Below, piece after piece: positions 26,186-36,988 of a DNA stretch of 64,000 nt. The stretch covers positions 248,001 to 312,000 of the forward strand of contig NZ_BMRC01000002.1 in NCBI RefSeq assembly GCF_014648435.1, in the 5' to 3' direction. Below the pieces are notes generated by a model. That model was not told the DNA's origin. It did no database searches and saw only the letters and a program-made list of their open reading frames with translations. Each line of letters opens with the position of its first letter. Position 1 is the first letter of the stretch. The stretch is from Nonomuraea spiralis. GTDB lineage: Bacteria > Actinomycetota > Actinomycetes > Streptosporangiales > Streptosporangiaceae. Made by a program: the position numbers and the translations under genes.

Positions 26186-26776
26186 GTGACGATCGATCTG
26201 ACCTGGCCGGAAACCGCCGGCGAACCCGTGCTCGCCGCCGTCCACCGCGTGCTGCACGCAGTCGTCGAGCTGGGCGGCGCGGTCGGTCACCTGACGCCGC
26301 CCGCGCGGGAGGTGACCGACCCCTGGGTGGCGGCCACGCTCGCGGCGGTCACCGAGGGAGAGGCCCGCCTCGCCCTCGCCGCGGTCGACGGCACCGTCCA
26401 GGCGATGGGGTTGTGGCGGCGCAGCCCAGAGGCGGTCTTCCGGCACTCCGCCGAGATCGGCAAGGTCATGACGCACCCGGCGGCGCGCGGCCTCGGCCTC
26501 GGCAGGCTGGTGGTGGCCGGGCTCGCCGACGACGCCCGCGCGGCCGGCGTCGAGACGCTCACGCTGCGCGTGCGCGGCAACAACCACGGCGCGATCGCGC
26601 TGTACGAGAGCCTCGGGTTCCGCGAGTGGGGACGGCTGCCGAACGTCGTCGAGGTGGGCGAATGGCGCTTCGACGAGGTGAGCATGTACCTGGACCTCGG
26701 CCGCCCGCCCGGCCTCATCCTCCACGGCTCGGCCCCCGGCGGGCCGGGCGGTTCCCCGGCCCCGGCCCGCGGCTAG
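26186..26776 (+). CDS. GNAT family N-acetyltransferase
   Basis: Acetyl-CoA-dependent transferase, 196 residues. The acetyl-CoA loop is in VMTHPAARGLGLGRLVV, with the downstream family block LRVRGNNHGAIALYESLGF and REWGRLPNVVEVGEW. The acceptor is unknown. GTG 26186 is the probable start. The C-terminal 25 residues are Gly/Pro-rich and unlikely to fold. The pgeF gene begins nine bases later, so both may be in one transcript. Confidence 0.9.
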   Translation: MTIDLTWPETAGEPVLAAVHRVLHAVVELGGAVGHLTPPAREVTDPWVAATLAAVTEGEARLALAAVDGTVQAMGLWRRSPEAVFRHSAEIGKVMTHPAARGLGLGRLVVAGLADDARAAGVETLTLRVRGNNHGAIALYESLGFREWGRLPNVVEVGEWRFDEVSMYLDLGRPPGLILHGSAPGGPGGSPAPARG

Positions 26777-26785
26777 GATCGCAAC

Positions 26786-27493
26786 ATGCAGCTGGCCCCC
26801 GGAGTCCACGCCGTCATCACCGACCGCCACGGAGGGGTCAGCGCCCCGCCGTACGCCTCGCGCAACCTCGGCGGCATGGTCGGCGACGACCCGGCGGCCG
26901 TACGCGCCAACCGCGAGAGCCTGGTGGCCGAGCTGGGCGTGCGCGCCGTCGTCTACATGCGCCAGATCCACAGTGCCGAGGTCGCCCTCGTGAGCGAGCC
27001 GTTCGGCGACGACCCGCCGCCGCTCGACGGCGTGTTCACCACCGAGCCGCGACTGGCGCTGGCCTCGCTGGGCGCCGACTGCCCGGCCGTGCTGGTGGCC
27101 GACCCCCAGGCCCGCATGGTCGGCGCCGCCCACTCCGGCCGTCCCGGCACCGAGGCCGGCGTCGCCACCGCCCTGGTCGAGGCCATGGCCGCCAAGGGCG
27201 CGCGGCCCGGCAGGATGGTCGCGCTGATCGGGCCCGGCGCCTGCGGGCGCTGTTACGAGGTGCCGGCCGAGCTGCGCGAGCAGGTCGCCGCCAAGGTGCC
27301 GCCGACGTGGTCGACGACGTCGTGGGGCACCCCGGCGCTCGACCTGCGGGCCGGGATCGAGTCGCAGCTCAGGGCGGCGGGCGTGCCCGACGTACGGCAC
27401 GACGCGCGCTGCACGATCGAGTCGCCCGAGCTCTACTCACACCGCCGCGAGCAGCCCGGCGGCCGCTTCGCCGGTATCGTCTGGCTCGACTGA
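26786..27493 (+). CDS. pgeF: Peptidoglycan editing factor / laccase-domain protein (YfiH, PgeF)
   Basis: Copper/zinc-binding YfiH-fold protein, 235 residues. In bacteria PgeF removes wrongly incorporated L-Ser from muramyl precursors; relatives have adenosine-deaminase or laccase activity. Metal-site residues are in RQIHSAEV, GADCPAVLV and GAAHSGRPG. The conserved IGPGACGRCYEV and CTIESPELYSHRR follow. In many actinobacteria it lies near ftsZ, but here it is with a GNAT and DNA-repair genes. Confidence 0.9.
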   Translation: MQLAPGVHAVITDRHGGVSAPPYASRNLGGMVGDDPAAVRANRESLVAELGVRAVVYMRQIHSAEVALVSEPFGDDPPPLDGVFTTEPRLALASLGADCPAVLVADPQARMVGAAHSGRPGTEAGVATALVEAMAAKGARPGRMVALIGPGACGRCYEVPAELREQVAAKVPPTWSTTSWGTPALDLRAGIESQLRAAGVPDVRHDARCTIESPELYSHRREQPGGRFAGIVWLD

Positions 27494-27514
27494 CCGCCGC
27501 CGCGCGGCCGGGGG

Positions 27515-27856
27515 CTACTTCCCGCGGGAGCTGTTGAAGACCACGTTGACGATGATGATCCCGACCCAGATCGGGACCAGCGCCGCCATCCGGCCCCCGC
27601 CCGCGAACGCCAGCGCGATCGTGGACAGCGTGCCCAGCGAGAGCGAGACGATCGCCAGCGCCAGCCGCTGCCCCTCGGAGCTCCTGCTGACCGGCGCCTT
27701 GGCGCGCGGGGCCGTGGTGGCCAGGCGCTCGTCGACCCGCCGGTCGACCTCCTGCCCCACCTTGTCGAGGAACGACTCCACCAGCGCGTCCTCGAAGTCG
27801 GGGCCGAGGTCGCGCCGCGCGGACACGGCCGCCTTGAGTTCATCACCGGTGGTCAT
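27515..27856 (-). CDS. Small two-helix membrane protein
   Basis: A 113-residue hypothetical protein. The acidic amphipathic N-terminal half (about residues 1-60, LGPDFEDALVESFLDKVGQE) is cytoplasmic-looking. Two membrane helices follow, LALAIVSLSLGTLSTIALAF and AALVPIWVGIIIVNVVF, ending in a short basic tail. This arrangement is common in unnamed actinobacterial membrane proteins. It lies 27 bases before the stop of ligC on the same strand, so it may be the last gene of that unit's downstream side or independent. Function unknown. Confidence 0.8.
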   Translation of the reverse strand: MTTGDELKAAVSARRDLGPDFEDALVESFLDKVGQEVDRRVDERLATTAPRAKAPVSRSSEGQRLALAIVSLSLGTLSTIALAFAGGGRMAALVPIWVGIIIVNVVFNSSRGK

Positions 27857-27883
27857 ATGGGAGAGACTAAACCGCTTTGCCCC

Positions 27884-29020
27884 TCAACGGGCGAGGATGT
27901 CGTCCAGATCGTACCGGACCGGCCGTTCCAGCTGCTCGTACGTGCACGACTCGGGTGTACGGTCGGGCCGCCACCGCCGGAAATGCGCCGTGTGCCGGAA
28001 CCGGTCGCCCTCCATCTGGTCGTAGGCCACCTCGATCACCAGCTCGGGCCGGATCGGGATGAACGACAGGTCCTTCTTGGCGCTCCACCGCGACACCGCG
28101 CCCGGCACCCGCTGCCCGCCGGTCGCGGGCCCCGCCGCCGGCTGCCCGGCGTTGGCCGCGGCCTGCTCGGCCCAGTGGCCCCACGGATGGTCGCTCAGCT
28201 CCGCCAGGTACGGCTTCAGCTCCTCCACCAGCTCGGCCCTGCGCGCCATCGGGAACGAGGCCGCCACGCCCACGTGATGGAGCCTGCCGTCGTCGCCGTA
28301 GAGGCCGAGCAGCAGCGAGCCGACGATGGGCCCGCTCTTGTGCTCGCGGTAGCCGCAGATCACCACGTCGGCCGTACGCTCGTGCTTGACCTTGAACATC
28401 GTGCGCTTGTCGGGCACGTACGGCTGGTCGCCCGGCTTGACGATGATCCCGTCGAGCCCGGCCCCCTCGAACGTCTCGAACCACTCGCGCGCCTGCTCGT
28501 CGGTGGTCGTGACCGGCGTCAGCCGGATGGACCCGCCCTTGCCCGGGAACAGCTCCTCAAGCCGCCGCCGCCGCTGCGAGAACGGCTCCTCCATCAGCGA
28601 CTCGTCGCCCACGGCCAGCAGGTCGAAGGCGATGAACTGGGCCGGCGTCTGCTCCGAGAGCAGCTTGACCCGCGAGGCGGCCGGATGGATGCGCTGCTGG
28701 AGGGCGTCGAAGTCGAGCTGCGCGCCCCGGGGCAACACGATCTCGCCGTCGATCACCACCTTGTCGGGCAGCTCGGCCTTCACCGCCTCGACCAGCTCCG
28801 GGAAGTATCGGGTGAACGGCCGCTCGTTGCGGCTGCCGAGGTAGACCTCGTCGCCGTCCCTGAACACGATGCAGCGGAAGCCGTCCCACTTGGGCTCGTA
28901 GAACAGCGTGCCGTCCTGTTTGGGCATGGCCTTGACCGGCTTGGCCAGCATCGGCGGCACGGGTGGTCGCACCGGCAGGTTGGGCACCGGCTCCGGCTCT
29001 GCGATCGGCTGCTCGGTCAT
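27884..29020 (-). CDS. ligC: ATP-dependent DNA ligase, LigC type
   Basis: Seals DNA nicks in repair, using ATP. Motif I with the adenylated lysine is EPKWDGFRC; other nucleotidyltransferase motifs are IDGEIVL (motif III-like), LDGIIVKPGD (motif IV) and MFKVKHERTADV (motif V). An OB-fold adenylation partner follows (residues about 230-378). The 378-residue length matches the LigC clade, which lacks extra domains. Its ATG overlaps the stop of the upstream reductase by four bases (ATGA). Together with the distant LigD-like polymerase it suggests ATP-ligase-based repair, but no ku gene is visible. Confidence 0.93.
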   Translation of the reverse strand: MTEQPIAEPEPVPNLPVRPPVPPMLAKPVKAMPKQDGTLFYEPKWDGFRCIVFRDGDEVYLGSRNERPFTRYFPELVEAVKAELPDKVVIDGEIVLPRGAQLDFDALQQRIHPAASRVKLLSEQTPAQFIAFDLLAVGDESLMEEPFSQRRRRLEELFPGKGGSIRLTPVTTTDEQAREWFETFEGAGLDGIIVKPGDQPYVPDKRTMFKVKHERTADVVICGYREHKSGPIVGSLLLGLYGDDGRLHHVGVAASFPMARRAELVEELKPYLAELSDHPWGHWAEQAAANAGQPAAGPATGGQRVPGAVSRWSAKKDLSFIPIRPELVIEVAYDQMEGDRFRHTAHFRRWRPDRTPESCTYEQLERPVRYDLDDILAR

Positions 29021-29739
29021 GGGCTCTGCTCCCTCGTGTATCTGCAGAAGAGGACCCCCTCCTCTTCCAGGACCTGGTGGAGGTCCAGCGGGACCTGCGC
29101 GGCCACGCCGTTCAGTATGCGGGCCGCGCCGCCCGCGACCAGCATGGGACTCACCGACAGGCACAACTCGTCGATCAGGTCGTCGGCCGAGAGCTGGGCG
29201 TTGATGCGCGGGCCGCCCTCGCACAGGACGCGGGTCAGCCCCCGCTCGTGCAGCTCGCGTACGGCCAGCCGCATGTCGACGCCCTCGTCGCCGGCGATGA
29301 CCAGGTCGGAGCGCTGGGCGCCGAGCTTGCGCCGCTCGGCGGGCGCGGCCTCGCAGGTGATGACGATCGTCGGGCTGGTCGCGTCGGTGAACAGCTCGCC
29401 GTCGAGGTCGAGGTCGAGGCTGCGGGTGATCACCGCGATCGGCGGCACCTCGGGACGGCCGGCCCGGAGCGAGGACCAGGAGGCACGCGGCTTGACCGGG
29501 CCGTAGCCCTCGGTGCGGACGGTCGCAGCACCCGCGACGATCACGTCGGACAGCCCGCGCAGGATCCCGAAGATGCGTTTGTCGCCCCTGCTCGACAGCC
29601 CGCCCGAGCGCCCCTTCAGCCAGGCGGCCCCGTCGGCGCTGGACACCATGTTGAGCCGGAGCCACGGCCGGTCCTCGGGGTAGGCGTACGCCTGCTCGAT
29701 GTCCGGATTGTCTTGAAAGTCGGGATAGATGCGCCGCAC
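29017..29739 (-). CDS. RibD-like pyrimidine reductase family protein
   Basis: A 240-residue NADPH-reductase fold related to the C-terminal half of RibD. Motifs: LNMVSSADGAAWLKGRSGG, the nucleotide-binding GAATVRTEGYGPV, RVLCEGGPRINAQL and VSPMLVAGGAARI. A deaminase half is lacking, so it is probably not a full riboflavin enzyme. The GTG at 29739 starts at conserved RRIYPDF; GAGGA abuts it. Translational coupling to ligC through a four-base overlap is unexpected for a metabolic reductase. Confidence 0.88.
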   Translation of the reverse strand: MRRIYPDFQDNPDIEQAYAYPEDRPWLRLNMVSSADGAAWLKGRSGGLSSRGDKRIFGILRGLSDVIVAGAATVRTEGYGPVKPRASWSSLRAGRPEVPPIAVITRSLDLDLDGELFTDATSPTIVITCEAAPAERRKLGAQRSDLVIAGDEGVDMRLAVRELHERGLTRVLCEGGPRINAQLSADDLIDELCLSVSPMLVAGGAARILNGVAAQVPLDLHQVLEEEGVLFCRYTREQSP

Positions 29740-29872
29740 TCCTCTACCTTGGCATACCCCACCGACAATCGATCCCAAGGGGGTTTTGCGGCCGATAGCA
29801 CTTTTGGGCAACTGAAGGACGAACGACCGGTTGTCTGCGTACCGTGGCGGCAGGGACGCACCGGGAGGGGAC

Positions 29873-30274
29873 GTGGGCCTGGTCACCGCCGTGACATGGA
29901 CGATCGCCGCACTGATCGGGGTCTACCTGCTCTGCCGCCGGCTCTCGGCCGGCGGCCTGCGCGGACAGGAGGCCAAGGTCACCCGCTTCCCCGTGGTGTT
30001 GCTGCTGTCCCATCCGGCGCTGGCGGTGTCGTCGCTGGCCTGCTGGGTCGCGTACGTGCTCACCGGCAGTGGCCCCCTGGCCTTCGCCGCGTTCGGCGGG
30101 CTCACCGTGGCGGCGCTGCTCGGCTTCACGATGTTCACCCGCTGGCTCGGCGGCGGACGCCACCAGCGGCGGGCCGGCGGCTTCCCGGTGCTCGCGGTGA
30201 TCCTGCACGGCGTGGCCGGGGTGACCACGTTCGCCCTGGTCCTGCTCACGGCCGGCATGGCCCGCCTCTTCTGA
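29873..30274 (+). CDS. Four-helix hypothetical membrane protein
   Basis: A 133-residue integral membrane protein with four predicted helices, roughly residues 4-22, 41-63, 69-90 and 103-127. A short basic loop follows the third helix (WLGGGRHQRRAGG). No recognisable domain. GTG 29873 is preferred since GGGAGGGG precedes it; a longer frame from 29831 exists. It diverges from the reductase-ligC unit. Function unknown. Confidence 0.75.
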   Translation: MGLVTAVTWTIAALIGVYLLCRRLSAGGLRGQEAKVTRFPVVLLLSHPALAVSSLACWVAYVLTGSGPLAFAAFGGLTVAALLGFTMFTRWLGGGRHQRRAGGFPVLAVILHGVAGVTTFALVLLTAGMARLF

Positions 30275-30298
30275 GGCTTCTCCTCCACGACCGGCGGG

Positions 30299-32428
<2,130 letters not shown>

Positions 32429-32461
32429 GTGACCCGATTGTCGCACGCCAACGCGCTGTCG

Positions 32462-32887
32462 TTAGAGGAGTTGGGCGTTCAGGGTGATCGTGGTGCCCGC
32501 CAGCGCCTTGCTGACCGGGCAGTTGGCCTTGGCCGTGGCGGCGGCCTCCTGGAACTGCTCGGCCGTGATGCCCGGGACCTGCCCCTGAACCGTGAGCACG
32601 ATGCCCGTGATGCCCTCGCCCGGCTGGAACGTCACGTCGGCGCTCGTGCTCAGCGACTCGGGCGGGGTGCCGGCGCCGGCCAGGGCGTGGGAGAGGGCCA
32701 TGGAGAAGCAGGAGGAATGGGCGGCCGCGATGAGCTCCTCCGGCGAGGTCTTGCCGCCCGCCGCCTCGGCCCTGGAGGGCCAGGAGACCTCGAACGTGCC
32801 CACGCCCGAGGTGTCGAGCGAGACGGTGCCCGAGCCGTTGAGCAGGTTGCCCTTCCACTGCGTGGTGGCGGTGCGGGTGGTGGCCAT
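32462..32887 (-). CDS. OsmC/Ohr family peroxiredoxin-like protein
   Basis: Thiol-dependent hydroperoxide reductase of the OsmC family, 141 residues; detoxifies organic peroxides. The two active-site cysteines are in AAHSSCFSMALS and KANCPVSKAL, and the start MATTRTATTQWKGNL is typical of OsmC proteins. GGAAGGA lies about 12 bases before the ATG at 32887. The gene lies directly upstream of glgX on the same strand (33-base gap), possibly one stress-linked transcript. Confidence 0.93.
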   Translation of the reverse strand: MATTRTATTQWKGNLLNGSGTVSLDTSGVGTFEVSWPSRAEAAGGKTSPEELIAAAHSSCFSMALSHALAGAGTPPESLSTSADVTFQPGEGITGIVLTVQGQVPGITAEQFQEAAATAKANCPVSKALAGTTITLNAQLL

Positions 32888-33043
32888 GGCGGGTGATCCT
32901 TCCGGTCGGCGTCCTTCGACACTATCGCGGCCCCACAAAGTCGGTGGCGCGGGTCATCCAGCTCAACATTTCCGGCGAATAGTGACATGCTCGGGTCGCG
33001 GCGCACCCGCCGCCTTGGTCCGGATCACGGGAGTGTGGTGCCA

Positions 33044-33595
33044 GTGGAGGCACCGTACGACGACCGCCTGCTGCACCAGCGGGTGGTCGGCGGCGACGAG
33101 TCCGCGCTCGGGGAGGTCTACGATCGGCTGTCCGCGCTGATCTTCGGGCTCGCCTTACGGGTCACCAGGGACCGTGTGATCGCCGAGGACATCACGCAGG
33201 AGGTGTTCCTGGTGTTCTGGGAGCGCCCGCTGGCCTACGACCCGGAGCGCGGCACGCTGCGCGCCTGGCTGGCCACGATCGCGCACCGGCGCGCGGTCGA
33301 CCACGTACGGGCCGAGGAACGGCGCCGGGTCTCCGCGCTCGGACCGAGGCTGTTCGAGCGCGAACCGGCGAGGCTGGAGGACGCCGTGCTCGCCGCCGAG
33401 GAGGCCGAGCGGGTGCGGCAGGCGGTGACGTCGCTGCCCGAGGGCCTGCGCCAGGCGGTGGAGCTGGCCTACTTCGGCGGACGGACGTACCGGCAGGTGA
33501 GCGAGGAACTGGGTGTGCCCGAGGGCACGGCCAAGTCGCGCATCCGGCTGGCGCTGCGGCGCCTGGCGGACGCGCTGGCGGAGGAAGAAGTGTGA
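33044..33595 (+). CDS. ECF RNA polymerase sigma factor
   Basis: Extracytoplasmic-function sigma factor, 183 residues. Region 2 is RVIAEDITQEVFLVFWERPL with the DNA-melting segment LRAWLATIAHRRAVDHVR; region 4 is GRTYRQVSEELGVPEGTAKS followed by RIRLALRRL. GTG 33044 is favoured, but nearby GTGs at 33035 and 33038 are also in frame. The stop TGA overlaps the start of the downstream MDMPI gene, a position where ECF factors usually have an anti-sigma factor. Confidence 0.92.
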   Translation: MEAPYDDRLLHQRVVGGDESALGEVYDRLSALIFGLALRVTRDRVIAEDITQEVFLVFWERPLAYDPERGTLRAWLATIAHRRAVDHVRAEERRRVSALGPRLFEREPARLEDAVLAAEEAERVRQAVTSLPEGLRQAVELAYFGGRTYRQVSEELGVPEGTAKSRIRLALRRLADALAEEEV

Positions 33596-34485
33596 TGGAT
33601 CCTGTCGAGCGCCTCTATCTGGACGCGTTGATGGAGGACCCGGCGGTGCCGGCCGGCTCCCTGCGGCCCCAGCTCCTGGCCGGCGCGAGGGCCCGCCGCC
33701 GCCCGGCGGCCCCGACCGCCGAGTGGGCGCGGCCGTACGCGGGCCGTGTGGCCGCCCTGGACGCGCTGCTGGCCTCGGCCGTGGACGACGACTGGTCGCG
33801 GGTCATCGTCGAGGGCTGGACGCTCCAGGAACTCGTCGCCCACCTGGCCGCCAAGGACGGCCTGCTGGCCGCCTCCGTCGGCGCGCCCGTGCTCGGCCCG
33901 CCGATGGCGGCGCGCGACGCGGCCGGCCGCACGGCCGACGTGCAGGCGTACGAGCGGGCCCGCAGCCCCGAGCAGACCAGGCGCGACTGGCGGGCCCAGG
34001 CCGACGCCCTGTGCCGCCACCTGGACGGCCTCGACCCGGCCACCCCCGCCACCGTGGACGGCATGGAGTCGGTCGTGCGCGACCACATCCTGGCCAGGTG
34101 CCTGGAGACCTGGGTGCACACCGGCGACGCCGCCCGCGTGGCCGAGATCCGACTGCCGGACCCCGTGCCCGAGCACATCCGGCCAACGGCCGACCTGTGC
34201 GCCCGCCTGCTGCCCTGGACGATGCTCTTCTCCGGCCTGGACGGCTCGGGCCGCACCCTCCGCCTCACGCTGACCGGCGCGGGCGGCGGCGAGTGGCTGC
34301 TCCCGCTCGGCGTCGCCGACACCGGCCCCGGCACGCCGGACGCCCATGTCACGGCGGACGTGGTGGCGTTCTGCTTCCTGCTGGGCGGCAGGGGGGAGCC
34401 GGACGGCTTCCCCGCCGAGTTGTCGGGCGACCTGGCGCTGGCCCGCGACGTCCTGACCTCGGCACCCGCTCTGTCGGGGCCGTGA
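33595..34485 (+). CDS. Maleylpyruvate isomerase / mycothiol-dependent DinB-like protein, coupled to an ECF sigma factor
   Basis: A 296-residue protein of the MDMPI family, whose known members use mycothiol and a metal. The N-terminal 35 residues (DALMEDPAVPAGSLRPQLLA) are unusual for the family. The DinB-like four-helix domain has a candidate metal-ligand histidine in LVAHLAAKDG and a further one in ETWVHTGDAAR. A C-terminal MDMPI-C-like domain follows. The gene starts within the sigma factor's stop codon (GTGATG), so the two proteins are made together. A regulatory or anti-sigma role is inference. Confidence 0.8.
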   Translation: MDPVERLYLDALMEDPAVPAGSLRPQLLAGARARRRPAAPTAEWARPYAGRVAALDALLASAVDDDWSRVIVEGWTLQELVAHLAAKDGLLAASVGAPVLGPPMAARDAAGRTADVQAYERARSPEQTRRDWRAQADALCRHLDGLDPATPATVDGMESVVRDHILARCLETWVHTGDAARVAEIRLPDPVPEHIRPTADLCARLLPWTMLFSGLDGSGRTLRLTLTGAGGGEWLLPLGVADTGPGTPDAHVTADVVAFCFLLGGRGEPDGFPAELSGDLALARDVLTSAPALSGP

Positions 34486-34566
34486 GCAAAGACACTGTGA
34501 TCTATTCGTGACCTAATATAAGGTGATAAATCGGGATCCATGGGGAATCCTTGATCCGGAAGTCCA

Positions 34567-34621
34567 GCAGAGGGCTTCGACTCACGTTCAAACGTGGCGT
34601 GCCTCTGCCTGGGCTTTTTTT
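34567..34621 (+). terminator. Hairpin with T run in the leader of the SigB-family gene
   Basis: Stem GCAGAGG/CCTCTGC with an inner CACG-loop-CGTG hairpin, followed six bases later by seven Ts (34615-34621). It is 81 bases after the MDMPI stop and 42 bases before the sigma-factor start, so it may end the upstream unit or attenuate the downstream gene. Confidence 0.7.
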
Positions 34622-34662
34622 CATGGGACGGGGCCCGCCATCGGGCATATGGAGCTACTCAG

Positions 34663-35433
34663 ATGGCCGTCCTGGATATCGCACTCGACGAAATGACCGC
34701 CGAACAGCTTCTGGCTGAGATGAACAGGCCGGAAGCCTCCGACGAGCACAAGGCCCGCATCCGCGAGCGCGTCGTCACCATGTACGACTCCCTCGTCATC
34801 GAGGTCACGCGCCGCTACCGCCACCAGCGCGAGCCGATGGAGGACCTGCGCCAGGCCGCGTACGTCGGCCTGATGAAGGCCATCAACGGCTTCGACCCCG
34901 AGCTCGGCCACGAGTTCCGCGGCTACGCCATGATCACCATGGTGGGCGAGGTCAAGCGGCACTTCCGCGACCGCACCTGGGCCGTCAAGGTGCCGCGCGT
35001 CTACCAGGAGCGCCGCCTGGAGCTCAACAAGGCCACCTCCGAGCTCACCCAGACGCTCGGCCACTCACCGACCGTCGCCGAGCTCGCCGCGCACATGGGC
35101 ATCACGGACGAGGACGTCCTGCTCACCATGGACGCCTCGACCGCCTACAGCGCCCTGTCGCTGGACGCGCCCGTCGGCGGCGACAACGACGGCGCCGACC
35201 TGGGCGACTTCCTGCCCGCGCAGGACGACGGGCTGGACACGCTGCTCGGCAGGCACGCCGTCAAGCCGCTCATCGACGCCCTCCCGTCGCGGGAGCGCAA
35301 CATCCTGCTGATGCGCTTCTACGGCAACATGACCCAGTCGGAGATCGCCGCCGAGTTCGGCATCTCGCAGATGCACGTCTCCCGCATCCTGCGTTCCGTG
35401 CTCACGCAGTTCCGCACCGCCCTGTCGGACTGA
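34663..35433 (+). CDS. SigB/SigF/SigG-family RNA polymerase sigma factor
   Basis: General-stress or developmental sigma factor, 256 residues. Region 2 spans PMEDLRQAAYVGLMKAINGF to FRGYAMITMVGEVKRHFRD, region 3 is PRVYQERRLELNKATSEL, and region 4 is TQSEIAAEFGISQMHVSRIL. ATG 34663 has GGAG nine bases upstream; an earlier frame start would begin inside the leader hairpin. No anti-sigma/anti-anti-sigma partner is next to it, although a HATPase kinase-like gene sits at 51.3 kb. An AT-rich TAATATAAG patch at 34514-34522 may be its -10. Confidence 0.94.
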   Translation: MAVLDIALDEMTAEQLLAEMNRPEASDEHKARIRERVVTMYDSLVIEVTRRYRHQREPMEDLRQAAYVGLMKAINGFDPELGHEFRGYAMITMVGEVKRHFRDRTWAVKVPRVYQERRLELNKATSELTQTLGHSPTVAELAAHMGITDEDVLLTMDASTAYSALSLDAPVGGDNDGADLGDFLPAQDDGLDTLLGRHAVKPLIDALPSRERNILLMRFYGNMTQSEIAAEFGISQMHVSRILRSVLTQFRTALSD

Positions 35434-35471
35434 CCGGCCGGGCGGGCGGGCCCGGCTCCGGCCGGGAAGCC

Positions 35472-35500
35472 GCGCCCCCGCCGGACTGAGACGGGGGCGC
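35472..35500. terminator. Bidirectional terminator between the sigma factor and ankyrin protein
   Basis: Perfect 9-bp stem GCGCCCCCG / CGGGGGCGC with an 11-base loop, lying between convergent gene ends. No T run. Confidence 0.75.
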
Positions 35501-35505
35501 CTGGC

Positions 35506-36852
35506 TCACTCCGCGCCGATCTGCGTGACGAGGTCCCGGGCGTAGTCGTCGTCGCTCTCCTCCAGCACCCGCCTGATCCCCCGCTCGGCCCGCTCGTCGC
35601 CGCGCGCCGCGAGCCCCCGGGCCGCCTCGGCCACCGTACGCAGGTCGGCGTCGCCGAGCCGGTCGGCCAGCGCCTCGCGGATGCGGGGTGTGTCCTCCGA
35701 CAACCCGGCCAGCCCGGCCGTGGCCCAGTCGCGGATCTCGGCCTCCTCGTCCCGGGACATCTCGACCAGCAGGGACAGGCCCTCCTCGTGGCCGGGCGGC
35801 AGGACGTCGGCCAGCGCGATGGCGTCCGTCATCGTGCGGTTGTGTCCAGGCCGGCCGATGATGTCGAGCACGGCGGGCAGCGCGCGCGGGTCGCCCTGGT
35901 GGCCGAGCGCGGCCAGCACCGAGCGCAGGACCTGCGGGTTGCCCTCGGTGGTCACCATCTTCTGCAGCAGCGCCAGGGTCCGGTCCAGGTAGGGCTTCGC
36001 GCCGTCGGCGAAGCCGAACTGGGCGATCGCGTCCACCCCGAACTCCCGCTCCCGGGCGTCCTCGCTCACGCACAGCCGGGCCAGGGCCTCGTACGTCTCG
36101 TCGTCGGCCCGGCGGCCCAGCGAGTCGGCCACGATCCACCAGGTCTCGGCGTCCTCGTCGACGTCGCGGTGGGACACGGCCCTGGCGACGAGCTGCTCGA
36201 CCGGCGTGTAGACGCCCGCCGCGTCCTCCAGGAGGGTCGCGACGGCGGCGTGGCCGCGCTGGGCCTGCACCTGCTCGGTCTGCGAGCCGTCGGGGGAGCG
36301 GCCGGCCACGGTGACCAGCTCGGTGCCGTCCTTGGCGTACTGGCGGCCGACGACGTACTCCCAGCCCTCCTGGGCGATCTGGTCGAGAAGCGCGGACTCC
36401 AGGTGCACGCCCACCCAGTCGGCCGCGATGTCGAGCGGGCTGTCGCCGTCGCCGTCGAACTTCTCGTGGTCGGCGCCCGCCTCCAGCAGCGTCTGCACCA
36501 CGCCCAGCGCCCCGCGCCTGGCGGCCAGTGTGAGGGGCGTGTCGCCGTCCTCGTTGGCCGCGTCGACCTCGGCCCCGGCCTCGATCAGCACGCTCGCGGT
36601 GGCGGCGTGGCCGTTGGCGGCGGCCCACAGCAGCGCGGACCAGCCGCCGGCCTCGCGGCCGTTGGCCTCGGCCCCGGCCGCGAGCAGCGCCTCGGCGACC
36701 TCGACCCGGTCCCAGGCGGCGGCGGCGCAGAGCGGCAGCCCGGCCTCCTCGCCCTCGCTGGGCCGGTTGGGGTCGGCGCCGGCGGCGAGCAGCTTGCCCA
36801 CGGTTTCGGTCTCGCCGTTCAACGCCGCGCGGTAGAGCTGTTCCTCATGCAT
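35506..36852 (-). CDS. Ankyrin and HEAT-repeat protein
   Basis: A 448-residue soluble protein with two repeat sections. Residues about 1-160 hold four ankyrin repeats (GGWSALLWAAANGHAATASV and GDTPLTLAARRGALGVVQTL). A middle domain begins GWEYVVGRQYAKDGTEL. Residues about 290-445 are HEAT-like helical repeats (RSVLAALGHQGDPRALPAVL). It has no catalytic residues or signal peptide, so a scaffold or inhibitor role is likely. It diverges from the DUF1707 gene across 136 bases. Confidence 0.88.
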   Translation of the reverse strand: MHEEQLYRAALNGETETVGKLLAAGADPNRPSEGEEAGLPLCAAAAWDRVEVAEALLAAGAEANGREAGGWSALLWAAANGHAATASVLIEAGAEVDAANEDGDTPLTLAARRGALGVVQTLLEAGADHEKFDGDGDSPLDIAADWVGVHLESALLDQIAQEGWEYVVGRQYAKDGTELVTVAGRSPDGSQTEQVQAQRGHAAVATLLEDAAGVYTPVEQLVARAVSHRDVDEDAETWWIVADSLGRRADDETYEALARLCVSEDAREREFGVDAIAQFGFADGAKPYLDRTLALLQKMVTTEGNPQVLRSVLAALGHQGDPRALPAVLDIIGRPGHNRTMTDAIALADVLPPGHEEGLSLLVEMSRDEEAEIRDWATAGLAGLSEDTPRIREALADRLGDADLRTVAEAARGLAARGDERAERGIRRVLEESDDDYARDLVTQIGAE

Positions 36853-36988
36853 GACAGGACCCTAGCGTCTTCGCCGTACGAGGCCCGCCGGGGCACGCGC
36901 CCATCTCCGGGCGCCCATCCCAACGATGTAGAGATGTTCCTCCCCCGGGAGGAGTCCGAATCGGGGCAAGACGCGATATGTTGCGTCT

